DNA of 64,000 nucleotides, from positions 1,119,665-1,183,664 of the forward strand of contig JAHWDD010000003.1 in assembly GCA_023897205.1 (NCBI GenBank), written 5' to 3'. The notes under the pieces are model-generated. The model did not search any database. It was not told the DNA's origin and saw only the letters and a program-made list of their open reading frames with translations. The stretch is from Exophiala sp. HKRS030. Taxonomy: Eukaryota; Ascomycota; Eurotiomycetes; Chaetothyriales; Herpotrichiellaceae. Below, piece by piece: positions 33,701 through 45,917 of the stretch; positions within the stretch are counted from its first letter, which is position 1, and each line of letters starts with the position of its first letter. The translations under genes were made by a program, and so were the position numbers.

Positions 33701-34804
33701 GGCCTTTGATGACATTGTTACGCGTACCATGGACGTGGATAGAAAGCATCACAGCGCCTTAATTGGTGCTGGAGGTAAGTTTTTTATGACAGAAGTTATA
33801 CTGGCAGTGGTTAAAGTTTTGCAGGTTCTCATATTCAGGATCTTGTCGCCAAATCGGGCAGCAAGCAGCGCAGCTCTGAGCACGTCCGCTTCCCTCGAAA
33901 AGGCGACGTATCAAATGAACTTACCATCACTGGTACGGCGGATGTCGTTGACAAGATCGTTGCTGCCATTGAAGAGTTTGTGAATGAGAGGGAAAACCAG
34001 GTCACAGAGACGTTGGATGTGCCAGTCACCCAACATCGGGATCTGATTGGACCTAACGGCAGCATTCGCAAGCAGATTGAAGACCAGTTCAGGGTCACTC
34101 TTAATGTGCCTCGGCAGGGCACCGGACAGACTGGCGTGAAAATTACTGGACGACCCGAAAATGTGGCTAACGCTAAGGAGCACATCGAGAAGAAGACCAT
34201 GAAAGCTCCTGCGGAGACGATAATGGTTCCTCGAAGTCTACATCACGTTGTCTCCAAGAATGGAGACATATTCCGCGAACTGAGTAGGGATGGTGTCAGA
34301 GTAGAGCACAATGGTCACAAGCCGCCTCCAAAGCCTAGCCGCGGCTCCCGAGCGCGGACAACCAATGGTGATATGCCTCTGATCACTGATCAGCCCGGTG
34401 AAACTTCTCACAGCTGGGATATTGTTTCTAACCAGACTGCCCTGGACGGAGATGATGGGGAGATTCCTTGGGTCCTCATCAGCCAGAAACCTGATGCGCA
34501 GGACGTCGTGGAAAAGGCGAAGCAAAAGATCCAGTCATCGCTTGAAAAGGCCAAAGAGCCTCAGTTTACTGGATATCTGATTTTGCCTGATCCACGTCTG
34601 CATCGTCACATCATCGGACGGGGTGGCTCCACAATCAACTCGATTCGAAACCAGTCCGGCTGCGACATTCAGGTGCCCAAGCATAACACAGGCAAGGGGG
34701 AAGAAGGCGAAGCCATAACCATTGTTGGCAAGGAGGATGGGGTGATATCTGCTCGTGATCTCATTCTCAAGGAGATCGAGCGAGCTCAGGCTGGTCGAGC
34801 GTAA
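30765..34804 (+). CDS. SCP160: Scp160/vigilin multi-KH RNA-binding protein
   Basis: Cytoplasmic, polysome- and ER-associated RNA-binding protein of the vigilin family. Two exons (30765-33774 and 33825-34804) join in frame to 1329 residues. After a disordered Pro-rich N-terminus, at least seven KH domains keep the GxxG loop: IIGKAGANIRK, LIGKQGANIKA, LVGRNGENLQK, LIGRGGMEMDR, LIGAGG (split by the intron), LIGPNGSIRK and IIGRGGSTINS. Others are degenerate, for example FIAGQHAARLRQ, YIVGDRGMDPL and VVSKNGDIFRE, as is usual in the family, where some KH domains do not bind RNA. The single 50-nt intron falls exactly inside the GxxG codons of one domain. The start is supported by a short leader and the absence of upstream in-frame similarity. 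Confidence 0.93.
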
Positions 34805-35375
34805 AGTGGTTTGTCCGACCACGGCCAAAAAAGAGATCTCTTGGATGGTTCATGGTGTGTCATGTATCAACACAGGAGGAAGGTGTCGAGATTGTGACAG
34901 GAAAAATCCCTCAAAAGCTTTTTCTATACTCTACCAAACGAGATGCTACTTTCACCTTTGACTTATGTAGCGATTGACTATTACTTGAAATATATTCATA
35001 TCTAACTTATTTGTGTTGGATTGTTTTTGATCGATGTGTTTTGAGCCGTGCAGATAGATAGTTGTTTTGATTTTTGGCACCGAACCGCACAATGCAATGA
35101 GTGATTGATTTGTTATTACGCGTGATAGTCGGGGACTTTGCCCCCTTTTCTCTAGGAGGGGGGGAGTGTTCACCGAGTGAAATCGAAAATCGATCTTGCT
35201 GTTCAGACAATATCTGGTATTCTACTTCGAATACATATCTTATGTAAGACTTTTCACTACAAAGCAAATACAGTTTAAAGGTAATGTACATACGATTCGG
35301 GAGGGAGGGTAGGGAGAAGAACAGGCAGTATGACGGTCGAATGCGTCAGTCATGTATCGTAGACCGGCGCCGACA
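34805..35375. other. Convergent 3' intergenic region
   Basis: 571 bp, AT-rich just after the SCP160 stop, between two converging genes. Nothing else was recognised. Confidence 0.5.
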
Positions 35376-36711
35376 CTATTTGTCCTTGTTAGTCTGTGCC
35401 ATTTTCTCGTCAATTTCGGCATTCGACAAAATCTTGACGGCCGACTTGTTCCCGATGTAACTGAGACCGCTCCAGACCGTAGTGGTGGCGACGAGGTACA
35501 TCCACCCTTCGAAGATGCCGGTAAGATTGTAGGCGGCGACCAAGGATTCGGGGAGTACGGGCAGGACCATGGCGTTTCCGATCAGTAAGAGCTGCAAAAA
35601 GGTATTGATCTTGCTAATCTCGGTCGGGTGGACCTCGGCGCTGGGCAGACTGAAATCCCAGTACCTCGCCATGGTTTTCGGTGGGGGTAAGGAGATCCAA
35701 CGGAAGTAGATGGCGGAGATGGCGAGGCCTACGTCTCGGCCGAGGATGATGACGGCCAGCCAGAGCGGGAGAGTGTGGTTGAGGGCCAGACAAACGACGG
35801 CGATGGTCATCAGGGCCTTGTCGGCCATGGGGTCAATGACGGTGCCGACGACGGTGGTGCTGTTGAAGCGCCTCGCCAGGTAACCGTCGATCAGGTCGGT
35901 GACGCCGGCGTAGAAGAACAGCGAGACCGCGGCCAGTGGCTGGTCGGTCAGGATGAAGTAACCGACGGCGGGCGCGGCGACGAGTCGCGTGAACGTGAGG
36001 ATGTTGGGGATGGTGTAGATGTTCTCGTGGGTCGTGATCCGGGGCAGGATCTTGGTGAGTTTGGGTGGTACTATCATCGTCGTCGTTGTCGGCGAAGGAG
36101 AAGCCGAGGATGGGTCGTCACTGAAAGAGAATTGGGAGTTTCTTGTCAGCATTTTGATGGTTCCAGTCCGACGTATGGAAGGGTTTGCGGAGAGTTTCGT
36201 TTTGCAGGGAAACAAGAGTAACGTCAAGGTCGATCTTCAACAATGAAGGCGCAGAAACATGATACAGGGCCTTTGTTCTCTCCTTACCTGGTCTTCTTCT
36301 TCTCCTCATTAACCTTTGGTGTTTGACTAGACAACCTCCGTCGTTGTAGCCATGACTGCCTCTGCTGCCACCTTGCTGGAATTCCGGTAGCTTGTGGACT
36401 GAGAGAGACGCTGTCAGTGTTCAGAACAAGGAATTACTTGACAATGATGTGCTAACTCACCCAGAAAGCTTCGAGTAAGCCTTCATCGAGGCCGAAACGA
36501 GCCACGTCCTATTGTTGCTGAGGCCGTAGCCACCGAACTTTGACGCTGCAAGTGCATTCGCGGCACCTAAAGTAGGATGTATCTGCCATGCTGGACGTAT
36601 AGGTGTCGTAGTCTGTCCGGCCACGAAACACAGACTCCTGACGTTCACGCCGCGACGCCTTGCCAGGCCTGACATCAGGACCGTGGCATTGTGTCGCGGC
36701 GGCGCAAGCAT
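35376..36711 (-). CDS. CRD1: Cardiolipin synthase, mitochondrial
   Basis: Inner-membrane enzyme joining CDP-diacylglycerol and phosphatidylglycerol to make cardiolipin. Three exons. Exon 1 (from 36711, or 36675 if the next Met is used) is an Arg/Ser-rich presequence containing MSGLARRRGVNVRSL. Exon 2 encodes QRRRLSSQTPKVNEEKKKT. Exon 3 (from about 36121) begins SDDPSSASPSP and holds the catalytic core: ENIYTIPNILTFTRL, then the CDP-alcohol phosphotransferase motif DGYLARRFN...GTVIDPMADK (D-G-x2-A-R-x8-G-x3-D-x3-D). Several membrane helices follow, and the tail ends at MAQTNKDK. All catalytic Asp residues are present. It is divergent from VPH1 across a short promoter region. Confidence 0.92.
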
Positions 36712-37048
36712 TCGGTCACCACCATACAATGGACTGAAGACAAACTGGAGTGACAAGGCACCCAAGGAGAAAGAATTGGGGTTGCAAGAAGGGAGGTATA
36801 CAATATGATGCACGACAAGCTCTTTTGCTCGAGGTGATGTCGAGTTTCAAGAAAAGTCGGATGACTAAGCGGTGCCAAGTCGCTGCGGCATCATCGAGAC
36901 CTGTTCTCTTGGGTTTGTGATAGCAGGCGTCCATCTATTTTGTATCAACCACGCAGAGAGGAAGCTTCTTGCCAGCCTTTCGAACCCTTTAGCTCCTTTT
37001 TTGCATCGGCCTGGGCGGCCTTTCCACTCCTTCATACACCCGCCCAGC
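36712..37048. other. Divergent intergenic region (CRD1 / VPH1)
   Basis: 337 bp shared by two outward-reading genes. It is open in one plus-strand frame, but that translation does not resemble the subunit-a N-terminus and is taken as 5' leader. Confidence 0.5.
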
Positions 37049-39676
37049 ATGGCCCAGAAGGACACGCTCTTCCGTTCGGCGGGCATGTCCCTTACCCAGC
37101 TCTACATCTCCAACGAAATCGGCCGCGAAGTCGTTTCTGCCCTGGGTGAAATTGGTGTGGTGCAATTTCGAGATCTCAACTCCGAGACCACTGCCTTTCA
37201 ACGAACCTTCACCAAAGAAATTCGACGCCTCGACAATGTTGAACGACAGCTGCGCTACTTCCACGCCCAGATGGACAAGGCAAGCATTCAGATGCGCAGC
37301 CACTGGGAATTCGATCAGGACATGCTCGCCGCACCTCAGGCTAGCGAAATCGATGAGCTCGTCGACAGATCTGAAGCTCTGGAACATCGTGTCAGCAGCT
37401 TGAACGAGAGCTACGAGACGCTCAAGAAACGAGAAGTCGAGTTGACAGAGTGGCGATGGGTGCTGAAAGAGGCGGGCGGTTTCTTTGACCGTGCATATGG
37501 ACAGAGTGACGATATCAGACAAAGTGTCGACGACGACGATGCTCCTCTCCTCCGTAACACCGAGGCTGAAGAAGGCAGAGCTAATGGCGATGTCGGACAA
37601 CAACAGAGCTTCGCAGTCATGAACATTGGCTTCGTGGCCGGTGTCATTCGCCGTGAGAGGCTGCCAGCTTTCGAACGCATCTTGTGGCGTACGCTTCGTG
37701 GCAACTTGTACATGAACCAGTCAGAGATCCCTGAACCGATCATCGACCCGGAGACGAACGAGGAAATCCGCAAGAACGTGTTTGTCATCTTTGCCCATGG
37801 CAAGGAGATCATTGCAAAGATCAGGAAGATCTCTGAATCTCTAGGTGCCGACCTCTACAGTGTCGACGAGAACGCCGACATTCGACGCGACCAGATTCAC
37901 GAGGTCAACACTCGCCTCAGCGATCTCGCCAGCGTTCTTCGCAATACCAAAAACACTCTCGACGCGGAGCTGACTGCTATTTCCCGGTCACTCGCTGCAT
38001 GGCTGATCGTGATCAAGAAAGAGAAGGCCGTCTACAACGCGTTGAACATGTGCTCTTACGATCATGCCAGAAAGACTTTGATCGCCGAAGCTTGGTGTCC
38101 TACGAACTCGCTCCCACAGATCAGAGCCACTTTGCAAGATGTCAATGATCGTGCTGGCTTGTCTGTTCCCACCATTGTAAACCAGATCAAGACCAACAAG
38201 ACACCACCAACCTACAACAAAACGAACAAGTTCACAGAAGGGTTTCAGACTATTATTGATGCATACGGTACTGCCAAGTACCAAGAAGTCAATCCTGGCC
38301 TGTACACCATCGTGACCTTTCCATTCTTGTTCGCAGTCATGTTTGGTGACTTTGGTCATGGCTGCTTGATGACTATGGCCGCTTCTGCCATGATCTATTG
38401 GGAGAAGCCATTGCTGAGGTCAAAACAAGATGAACTCTTTTCAATGGCCTTCTATGGCCGATACATCATGTTGATGATGGGTATTTTCTCTATGTTCACG
38501 GGTCTAATCTACAACGACGTCTTTTCAAAGGCATTCACACCATTCCCATCCGCGTGGGAGTACCCTGAAGAAGGACGACCTGAGGTCACCGCTCATCTCA
38601 AAGGCAGTTATCGGTATCCATTCGGTCTGGATTGGGCATGGCACGGATCCGAGAACGACCTAATCTTCAGCAACAGCTTCAAGATGAAGCTTGCTATCCT
38701 GATGGGTTGGTGCCACATGACCTACGCTCTGTGCTTCTCCTACATCAATGCTAAACACTTCAAGTCACGGATCGACATCTGGGGCAACTTTGTTCCTGGA
38801 ATGATCTTCTTTCAAGGTATCTTTGGATACTTGAGTTTCTGCATTGTCTACAAATGGTCTATCGACTGGGCTGCAGAGGGACGGAACCCTCCGTCATTGC
38901 TCAATATGTTGATTCAAATGTTCTTGTCCCCAGGCAATATCGAACCAGGTGAACAGCTCTACAGTGGTCAGGCGGGAGTTCAGGTGTGTCTGCTACTCAT
39001 CGCTGTCATCAATGTGCCAATCCTTCTACTCTTGAAGCCGCTATATCTCCGACACCAACATAATAAGACTGCGGCCAAGGGCTATCGTGGTATTGGTGAC
39101 ACTAGTCGCATCACCCACGCCACCGATCTCGACGATGACGATGAGCACACTAACCATCGTCCGAATGGCCGCCCAAGTGAAGACACCAACGACGAAGGTG
39201 CTATGATCACTGAGAATATCGAAGAAGACGAACATGAAGAATTTGAGTTTTCGGAGGTCATGATTCATCAAACCATTCGTAAGTTGTGTTAATACCGCCT
39301 CTGTAAGTGGCTGCTAATATCCCACCCAGATACTATCGAGTTCTGTTTGAACTGTGTCTCCCACACGGCTTCCTACTTGCGTCTCTGGGCTCTTTCGCTT
39401 GCGCACCAACAGTTGTCTGTTGTCTTGTGGGACATGACTCTCGGAAATGCCTTTGGTATGAGTGGTGGTGTGCAAATCCCGATGATCATCATTACATTCT
39501 ACCTATGGTTTGTCTTGACCATTGCCGTCTTGTGTATCATGGAAGGCACTTCTGCCATGTTGCACAGTTTACGTCTGCATTGGGTCGAAGCCATGAGTAA
39601 ACATTTCGTTGGTGAGGGTGTGCCTTTTGAGCCTTTCAGCTTTAAGCTGTTGCTCGAGGAGGAACCCGTGGATTAA
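37049..39676 (+). CDS. VPH1: V-type proton ATPase subunit a
   Basis: Membrane subunit of the Vo sector that provides the proton half-channels of the vacuolar ATPase. The start at 37049 ([20 protein letters not shown]) matches the family N-terminus. Two exons (37049-39278, 39330-39676) give 858 residues. The cytosolic N-terminal half has coiled-coil segments ([39 protein letters not shown]). The membrane half starts near [20 protein letters not shown]. The essential arginine lies in [18 protein letters not shown] of exon 2, just after the splice. The 51-nt intron splits the histidine codon of IHTIEF. Filamentous fungi usually have a single gene for this subunit, so it may serve both the vacuolar (Vph1) and Golgi/endosomal (Stv1) forms. 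Confidence 0.95.
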
Positions 39677-39912
39677 ACAACTGCAATCGTGATGGCCACA
39701 GGGCCAAGCCTGTAGCAGGGTATATATGCATTGATACATAGATGATAATTGATTTCTATTGCATACCATAATGTTCAGCACACTTGCATTGTTTCGGACA
39801 GTCGATCGTCCTCCCCTTGAAAATTCGCAGAAAGCTATACTGCACTTTTGATGGTGAACTTCCGTCTCGATATCAATCTGGCTTTGATTAGTGACCATCA
39901 ACCCTTTCAATC

Positions 39913-40890
39913 TCACGCTTTGTCCTTCAAGGCGGATGTCCAGATACCTTCGATGGCTTGGTTCACTTCGTCGGGCAGTGGGCCTTTGTTGATCGCGTGC
40001 AGCGTGTCGTCCAGCTGCTTCGCACTACTGGCTCCGACGATCACCGCGTCACCATACCTCCCGTCCAGCATGCTGTTCCACACCACCCACCTTATGGCGG
40101 TCTCGTGGCCCCCGAGCCCATTCTTCTCCGCCGCGTCCCTCACGTGTTCGATCGATTGTTGAACCTGCTCGGTGCCGTAGAGCTTCCTCACGCGGTCGCC
40201 CGCCGGACCGTGAGCGGCGATCCGGGAGCCCGTGGGCGCCAACGCCCCTCCCGCGGCGGGGCTGTAGGCGTAGAAGGCGATTCCGTTCTCGTGCAGGAAC
40301 TGGATGAGCTCTTCACTGTGACGGTTGAGCGCGTTGTACTCGCCCTGGAAAATCGCAGGTTTGACCAAGCCGCCGTGCTGGTCGCAGAGGCGCAAGATCT
40401 CGCGCACGTCGTCGATCGTGTAGTTGGATAACCCCCATTGCTCGGCCCGTCCGATGTCCACGGCGTGTGATAAAGCCTTGATGGGTTCGACAAGTGGGAC
40501 AGACCGGTCTGGGTAGTGCAGGTAGATGGTTCGCACCGAGTCGACACCCAGAGCATGGAACGAGTCGGAAATGGACCTGGCAATGTTCTCTTGCTTGTGG
40601 CATCCCGGTGCCGAGAGGACTTTGGTGTCGATTTTGATGTCTGGAAAGGCGGCGGCGGATCGTAGTGTCGACCCGATGAGTTCTTCGCTCGTACCGCCTG
40701 CTAGCGGTGGGTAACGGCGCGATGTGTCGACGACGTTGTGCTTGTGGCGGACCAACGTCGCGAAGAGTTCGGACGCTTGTTCGGTGGTGTGGTGCTTGGT
40801 TGTTGGATCAGTGGCCGAGCCAAAGTTTGCACATCCGAGGACGATGGCAGGGCGGGATTTGCCAGAGGTTGTTGCTGTAGTGGTCGCCAT
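39913..40890 (-). CDS. Aldo/keto reductase (aflatoxin-aldehyde-reductase-like)
   Basis: Cytosolic NADPH-dependent reductase of the aldo/keto reductase superfamily, closest by eye to the AKR7-like branch. The start at 40890 (MATTTATTSG) is preferred; an ATG at 40941 adds 17 residues unlike the family. Single exon, 325 residues. The catalytic tetrad is traceable: Asp and Tyr in VVDTSRRYPPLAGGTSEELIG, Lys in IKIDTKVL, His in IYLHYPDRSVPLVE. FQGEYNALNRH, YAYSPAAGGAL and the cofactor motif VIVGASSAKQLDD follow. The gene is notably GC-rich compared with its flanks. Substrate is unknown; general aldehyde detoxification is the family default. Confidence 0.9.
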   Translation of the reverse strand: MATTTATTSGKSRPAIVLGCANFGSATDPTTKHHTTEQASELFATLVRHKHNVVDTSRRYPPLAGGTSEELIGSTLRSAAAFPDIKIDTKVLSAPGCHKQENIARSISDSFHALGVDSVRTIYLHYPDRSVPLVEPIKALSHAVDIGRAEQWGLSNYTIDDVREILRLCDQHGGLVKPAIFQGEYNALNRHSEELIQFLHENGIAFYAYSPAAGGALAPTGSRIAAHGPAGDRVRKLYGTEQVQQSIEHVRDAAEKNGLGGHETAIRWVVWNSMLDGRYGDAVIVGASSAKQLDDTLHAINKGPLPDEVNQAIEGIWTSALKDKA

Positions 40891-41699
40891 GGTTGTCGGA
40901 ACAAGGGCTCGGAAGATGATGACGAAAGCAAAACGTTCCAAGAGATTGATGCGAAGGTGTAGGGTCCGGGAACAGACAAAACTCTTATGCAGTGATTCGA
41001 GGAAAGATACCCTTACCTGGACCCTCTCACAATGCTTGCAGTGACAGATGGAGAGAGAGGAACCAACGGGCTTATATCAAGGTCAAGGGACAACAGCCTT
41101 GCGAGCGTAGCATTCGTTCAAATTGCAGATTTGATCGGATCAGTGCACAGCGTCAATGCTTATCGGAACCTGGTTTCCCATTTCCAATACTACAGTGACG
41201 AATAATGAGAGCACAAAAGAGCAATGGCGCGTACGATGCGATTGAAGCATAATTCGATCTCGGCCGATAAAAGTCAGCACTCGAGAGGTAGCACTAAATC
41301 CGTCAGAACCTGGGCAGCCTGTCACTAGCCGTGACTTTCCTAGTCGAATACGTCTTAGAAAATTTGAACGTCATTTGAGTATACCAAAGTATGACAAACG
41401 ACATTTTCGATATCATCATGTGTTGTAGATGAATAGTGTGGAATTGAAATTGGTTGTTTTTCATGTGAGGCCGTAAGTGGCACGTAAGAAACTACATGAT
41501 CGACGGAGTAACTTCGGTGAGTGGTCATGAGTCTCAGCCTGGCTGACATAAGCGATGGCGATGTGCGCCCGCCTCACACGTGATGGCGTCTTGGCACTCA
41601 ATTCTGCACACTGAACATTTCAAGTCCGCTTCGTTCCAACTGCGACGTACCTATCACGACAACCAACCTTTTCCCCAGTGAACCGAAGAGACTGTAAAG
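40891..41699. other. Divergent intergenic region (reductase / ubiquitin-eL40)
   Basis: 809 bp with two promoters. It carries CACGTG at 41577-41582 and a pyrimidine-rich leader before the ubiquitin-fusion gene. No other gene was seen. Confidence 0.5.
41577..41582. promoter_or_regulatory. CACGTG E-box before the ubiquitin-eL40 gene
   Basis: bHLH core in the context ACACGTGATGG, about 120 bp upstream of the split start codon, shared with the SCP160 upstream region. Function is inferred. Confidence 0.3.
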
Positions 41700-42375
<676 letters not shown>

Positions 42376-42973
42376 ACGTATCGCCCTTCCCCTTGGCTTT
42401 TTTTGTGGTGTGGGTGTGGTGGTGCGAAGGCGAGGCGTGCAGGGAGAGTGGTGCAGAAGCAGAAGCAGAATTTTTGTCTCAACTGGCGGGGTGGCGGCGT
42501 TCGCGCTTAGGAACCAGCAAAGTCTTAACGATATGTTGTTAAAGAGTGCAGAGAGAAAAAACTCGTGGTCGACACGGCCTCTGCTCGAGATCACAAAATC
42601 GGACTGCTAGCTTCACAAGCCAGATTTCGAATCGTTAAGATCCAAATCAAGGACAAAGCACTGCACTCTCTTTGTACGTGCCCGCTTATTTTTAAAGAAT
42701 TACAGAAGATGATTCCACAAGTCTACTACGTCCTAAAACCTGACTCCCACCGTACGGTTACGCACTCGAATGCCATATACGTCGTTATTCATACATTATG
42801 AATCGGCTCAAGCCGTGCCCTCGTATCGTGAAATACTCCCGCCACAATTTTATACTCAAAGTGATAAGCTATCCATATCCGTACATGCAGTCAAAATTCC
42901 TTACCCAAAACATCCGGATCTTTCTTGTCTGTTACATCTGATGTCTGGAAACCTCAGTGTACAAAGCGACACA
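42376..42973. other. Convergent 3' intergenic region
   Basis: 598 bp between two converging genes; no gene or notable site was seen. Confidence 0.5.
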
Positions 42974-43989
42974 CTAGCTCAGGAACTGTGCGAATGTGTT
43001 CTCGTCCACATCCTTTGCTGGACTCTTGTGACTGAAGAATAGGATCTTGATCGCAATCGCCAACCCCGCATGGAGAGCCACGACGACGATCAAAAGGATC
43101 TGGCTGATCTTCTTCTCCGTCGCAGCGATCACCGGGTAGAGATTCTTGACCAGGAAGAAGACGCTCACGCCGTACCCCAGGCCGACAAGGGCATAATTCA
43201 GGCCGTTGAGCGGCGACCATGAAACCAGGGCGACGGCGATCCAGAACAGATTGCTATATCCGTACAGAGCCCAACACTCGACCAGGTCGAGGGACTGTGC
43301 GCCGAACCAGCGCAGAGCCGCCCACAGACCCAGAGGGACGAACGCCGTGTAGCCATACACCAAACCAGCCGCGCCGCCGAGAAGGCGGAAGTCGTACTCG
43401 AAATGCTTCCGGCCTTCCGAGGCGAGCTTGTGGCTTATAGTTCCCGTGAGGAAGAGGATGACCACCACGGTCGTGGCGATCCAGAACGGACCGTACAGGT
43501 CGGGGTTCCCGTCCAAGGTGTCGAGAAAGGGCTGCTGGTTGGGGAGGAAAGGGAGGATGGCCCTACGGCACCGGTACAAGACCGTGGACGTGTCGACGTC
43601 GAAGAATTGCGCGTAAAACGACAGCGACCAGAGCATGTGTTTCGGGGGCACCGCCGAAGGATCGTTGGGGAGCGTCGCAGGGTTCGTCGCGCTGTTGGCG
43701 AGGAAAGGTGTCGAGTCTGGTTGGATCTTGCGGCTGGCCGGATTGCTTTCGAAGTCTGCAGGGAGCAAATGTCAGAGAATGGCATTTTTCGTGAATCAAG
43801 TACAACGTATTTACGGAAAGAGACGTACTCGACGGGTGGAATTCCAGGTCGTCATCTTGGAGGTCGGTGTGGCCCAGGTCACCCTGGGTTTTCTTGTTAG
43901 CTTCGTCCGTGGGGGACAACGCTCTGGATCAGAAAGAGACGTACCTCCGTGTCGACGTCGACGACGACATCGTAGCCCCTGTTTGCCAT
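42974..43989 (-). CDS. Yip1-domain Golgi membrane protein (YIPF1/2-like)
   Basis: Multi-pass membrane protein of the Yip1 family, which binds Rab GTPases in ER-Golgi traffic. Three exons (43945-43989, 43829-43883, 42974-43755) join in frame to 293 residues, starting MANRGYDVVVDVDTEGDLGH. The acidic N-terminal tail is cytosolic. The Yip1 domain opens with LWSLSFYAQFFDVDTSTVLY and NPDLYGPFWIATTVVVI, both characteristic of the YIPF1/YIPF2 branch. Five membrane segments follow, including GAAGLVYGYTAFVPLGLWAA, and the protein ends in DENTFAQFLS. The first two exons are short and easily missed; leaving them out would remove the true N-terminus. The yeast counterpart is likely Yip5, but I cannot be sure. 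Confidence 0.88.
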
Positions 43990-44646
43990 CTTGAGGAAAT
44001 TCTCACACGCTGTCTTGTTGTAAAAGGCACAGAAGATGGTAGAGCGAACAGCGGACAAAATGTAATGGGCGCGCAGGAGGAGGTAAAGAGGTCGGGCTGG
44101 CGTTGACGGAAATGCAAACGTGTTGCCTGCAGTTTGACATGTACGACATTGTTGGTTGTAATGACGTAAAATTTTTGAGAACTGCAAACATGAAGAACCA
44201 GTATAACTGTCATTACACCAAAATATCCGTTATCCTCGTCAAGCAAGTAGGTAACGTCTACAAATTATTTGTGCTGTAGTGTATTTAACTGACAAGCTAT
44301 GAGAATAAAAAGGCGTTATTGTACATAAGGAGGATCAATTCTGAGGGTTCGACTATCATGGTTCACCGCCACTGAGTCTCCGAGTGTCTGGTCAGGCCTC
44401 GACCAGAGGGTTTGGGGCGATTTCACATGTTAGATTGCTCGACAGTTATTTCTCAGAAAATATGTCGTAGATTGTGGTAACAAGCAAGACCATGATCCCT
44501 TTTTCATCTATTGGGTCCTGTTGTCCTTGTCCTGTCTGGTCTCGTATATTGGCGAAGTACTTTTCACGACACCTAGGCTTCGACGCATTTCTTAGTTGGT
44601 GGTGCATTGGTGAAGAAGATTTGGTCTGGACTGTGACGTGTTTCTC
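43990..44646. other. Intergenic, Yip1-family gene promoter
   Basis: 657 bp, AT-rich, between two minus-strand genes. No gene was seen. Confidence 0.5.
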
Positions 44647-45917
44647 TCAGCTCGGGCTGCGCAGATGGTCGATTATCGACGACAGTATAGACCACATGTG
44701 TCTGTCTTGCCCACTTCGCCTCATCCAGTAGGACATTGTTCCTACCAGCAAAGCAGCGGTCAGTGAGAGGACCGGCCGTCTGTACGTCGCCAATAACCTC
44801 ATCCTCTTCTGCAATACTTCTTCTCGGCGTAGCTGCTCGATTTGTTTCCGGGCTAGATCTTCTGCCTCCTGCAAACTTTGGCGTTGACCACCCTGACGCG
44901 ATGTTTTGAGGACACTGAGCTGTGACAGACGCCACCAAACGAAACCTCGTAGACGATTTGGTGGGTGTTTTTCAAACAGGGTCAAGGTGTTTTCGACCAA
45001 TGCGTCAATATCGAGAGTTTGTGGCAGCTTGGATATTACAAAGGTCAATATGTCGGACTGATCAGCAGGCATCTCGAACAACTCAGACCGCCTCGAGATT
45101 GTCACGGCGGCGAACAAGTAGAGGCTCATGACTGGTTCGTGGGCCAGGAGGAAATCGTACATTCGAGCAATATCTCCGTAGTCTTGAATGTCGTGGGCGA
45201 ACAAGGAATGAGTTGCTGAGAGTGCGAAGCTATTCTCGGCCTCGGCGATGTGGTCGGCTAGCTCGGGATCCGCAGACTTGACGATGGCTGAGACAATTTC
45301 AAAGTGTTTTCTTGCAGGAGATATTGTCGGAAGCATGTAGTCACGAAGTCTCATCAGAGATATCCGTGGTACGGCAACAGCGGCACTTGATTCCCCAAGC
45401 ACAAGAAGAAGTACTTGTACAACATCGTGATAGCTTTGGAAGTACGAGAGTATTGGGTGGCTTCTCAGTGTCGAGACAATGAGATTGGAAAGTTCCGTTT
45501 TCCGCCTATCGAGAGATTGTTCAGATTCATCTAGTAACATTTAGCCAAGTCACACCAGGGGGCAAAATTGTTGTTCAGACCTTTCGGGTAGTAAACAAAG
45601 GCGCGATCGACGTCGAGCTGCACCTGGTCTTCGTCTGGATGCCGGGGTAGTTTCCCCCATGTCTGGCTTGCCTGTTCTTGTGCCGCGTCTCGAGATTGAG
45701 GGTTGCAACCCAATAAAATCGGCCCTTCCAAGTTCTGCGTCAGTGAGGTTCCACCGGTCAGTCAAAGCAGAAAGCATGGGGACATACAAGCTTGCCGGCG
45801 AGCTTCATCGGTCAAAAGGCCACCGGTCGAAGTTGCAAGCTTGACTAGAGTGCTGAGGTCACCCTGCTTGCAGGCGTCTTCAATGGCTCGGCACTTTTCA
45901 TTTTGGTATTGATCCAT
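44647..45917 (-). CDS. GYP8: TBC-domain Rab GTPase-activating protein (Gyp8/TBC1D20-like)
   Basis: Rab GAP of the Gyp8/TBC1D20 type, acting on ER-Golgi Rabs. The start is near 45917 (MDQYQNEKCRAIEDACKQGD). Three exons. An intron (acceptor GGAAG) splits the tryptophan codon of RRQAWPILLGC, the typical entry into the TBC domain. Exon 2 holds the arginine finger region in QVQLDVDRAFVYYP. Exon 3 resumes with RKTELSNLIVSTL and holds the glutamine finger in LSYFQSYHDVVQVLL. The rest of the domain includes LRDYMLPTISPA and FALSATHSLFAHDIQD. A C-terminal hydrophobic segment, LSLTAALLVGTMSYWM, should anchor it in the membrane, as in TBC1D20. About 380-390 residues, fitting this subfamily. Catalytic residues appear intact. 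Confidence 0.85.

Noticed and set aside
35775..36221. Plus-strand open frame of 148 residues
   Set aside because: Antisense shadow of the cardiolipin synthase exon, with no recognisable domain.
36872..37048. Longer N-terminus for V-ATPase subunit a from an upstream in-frame ATG
   Set aside because: The 59 extra residues do not resemble the family, and [20 protein letters not shown] is the normal start.
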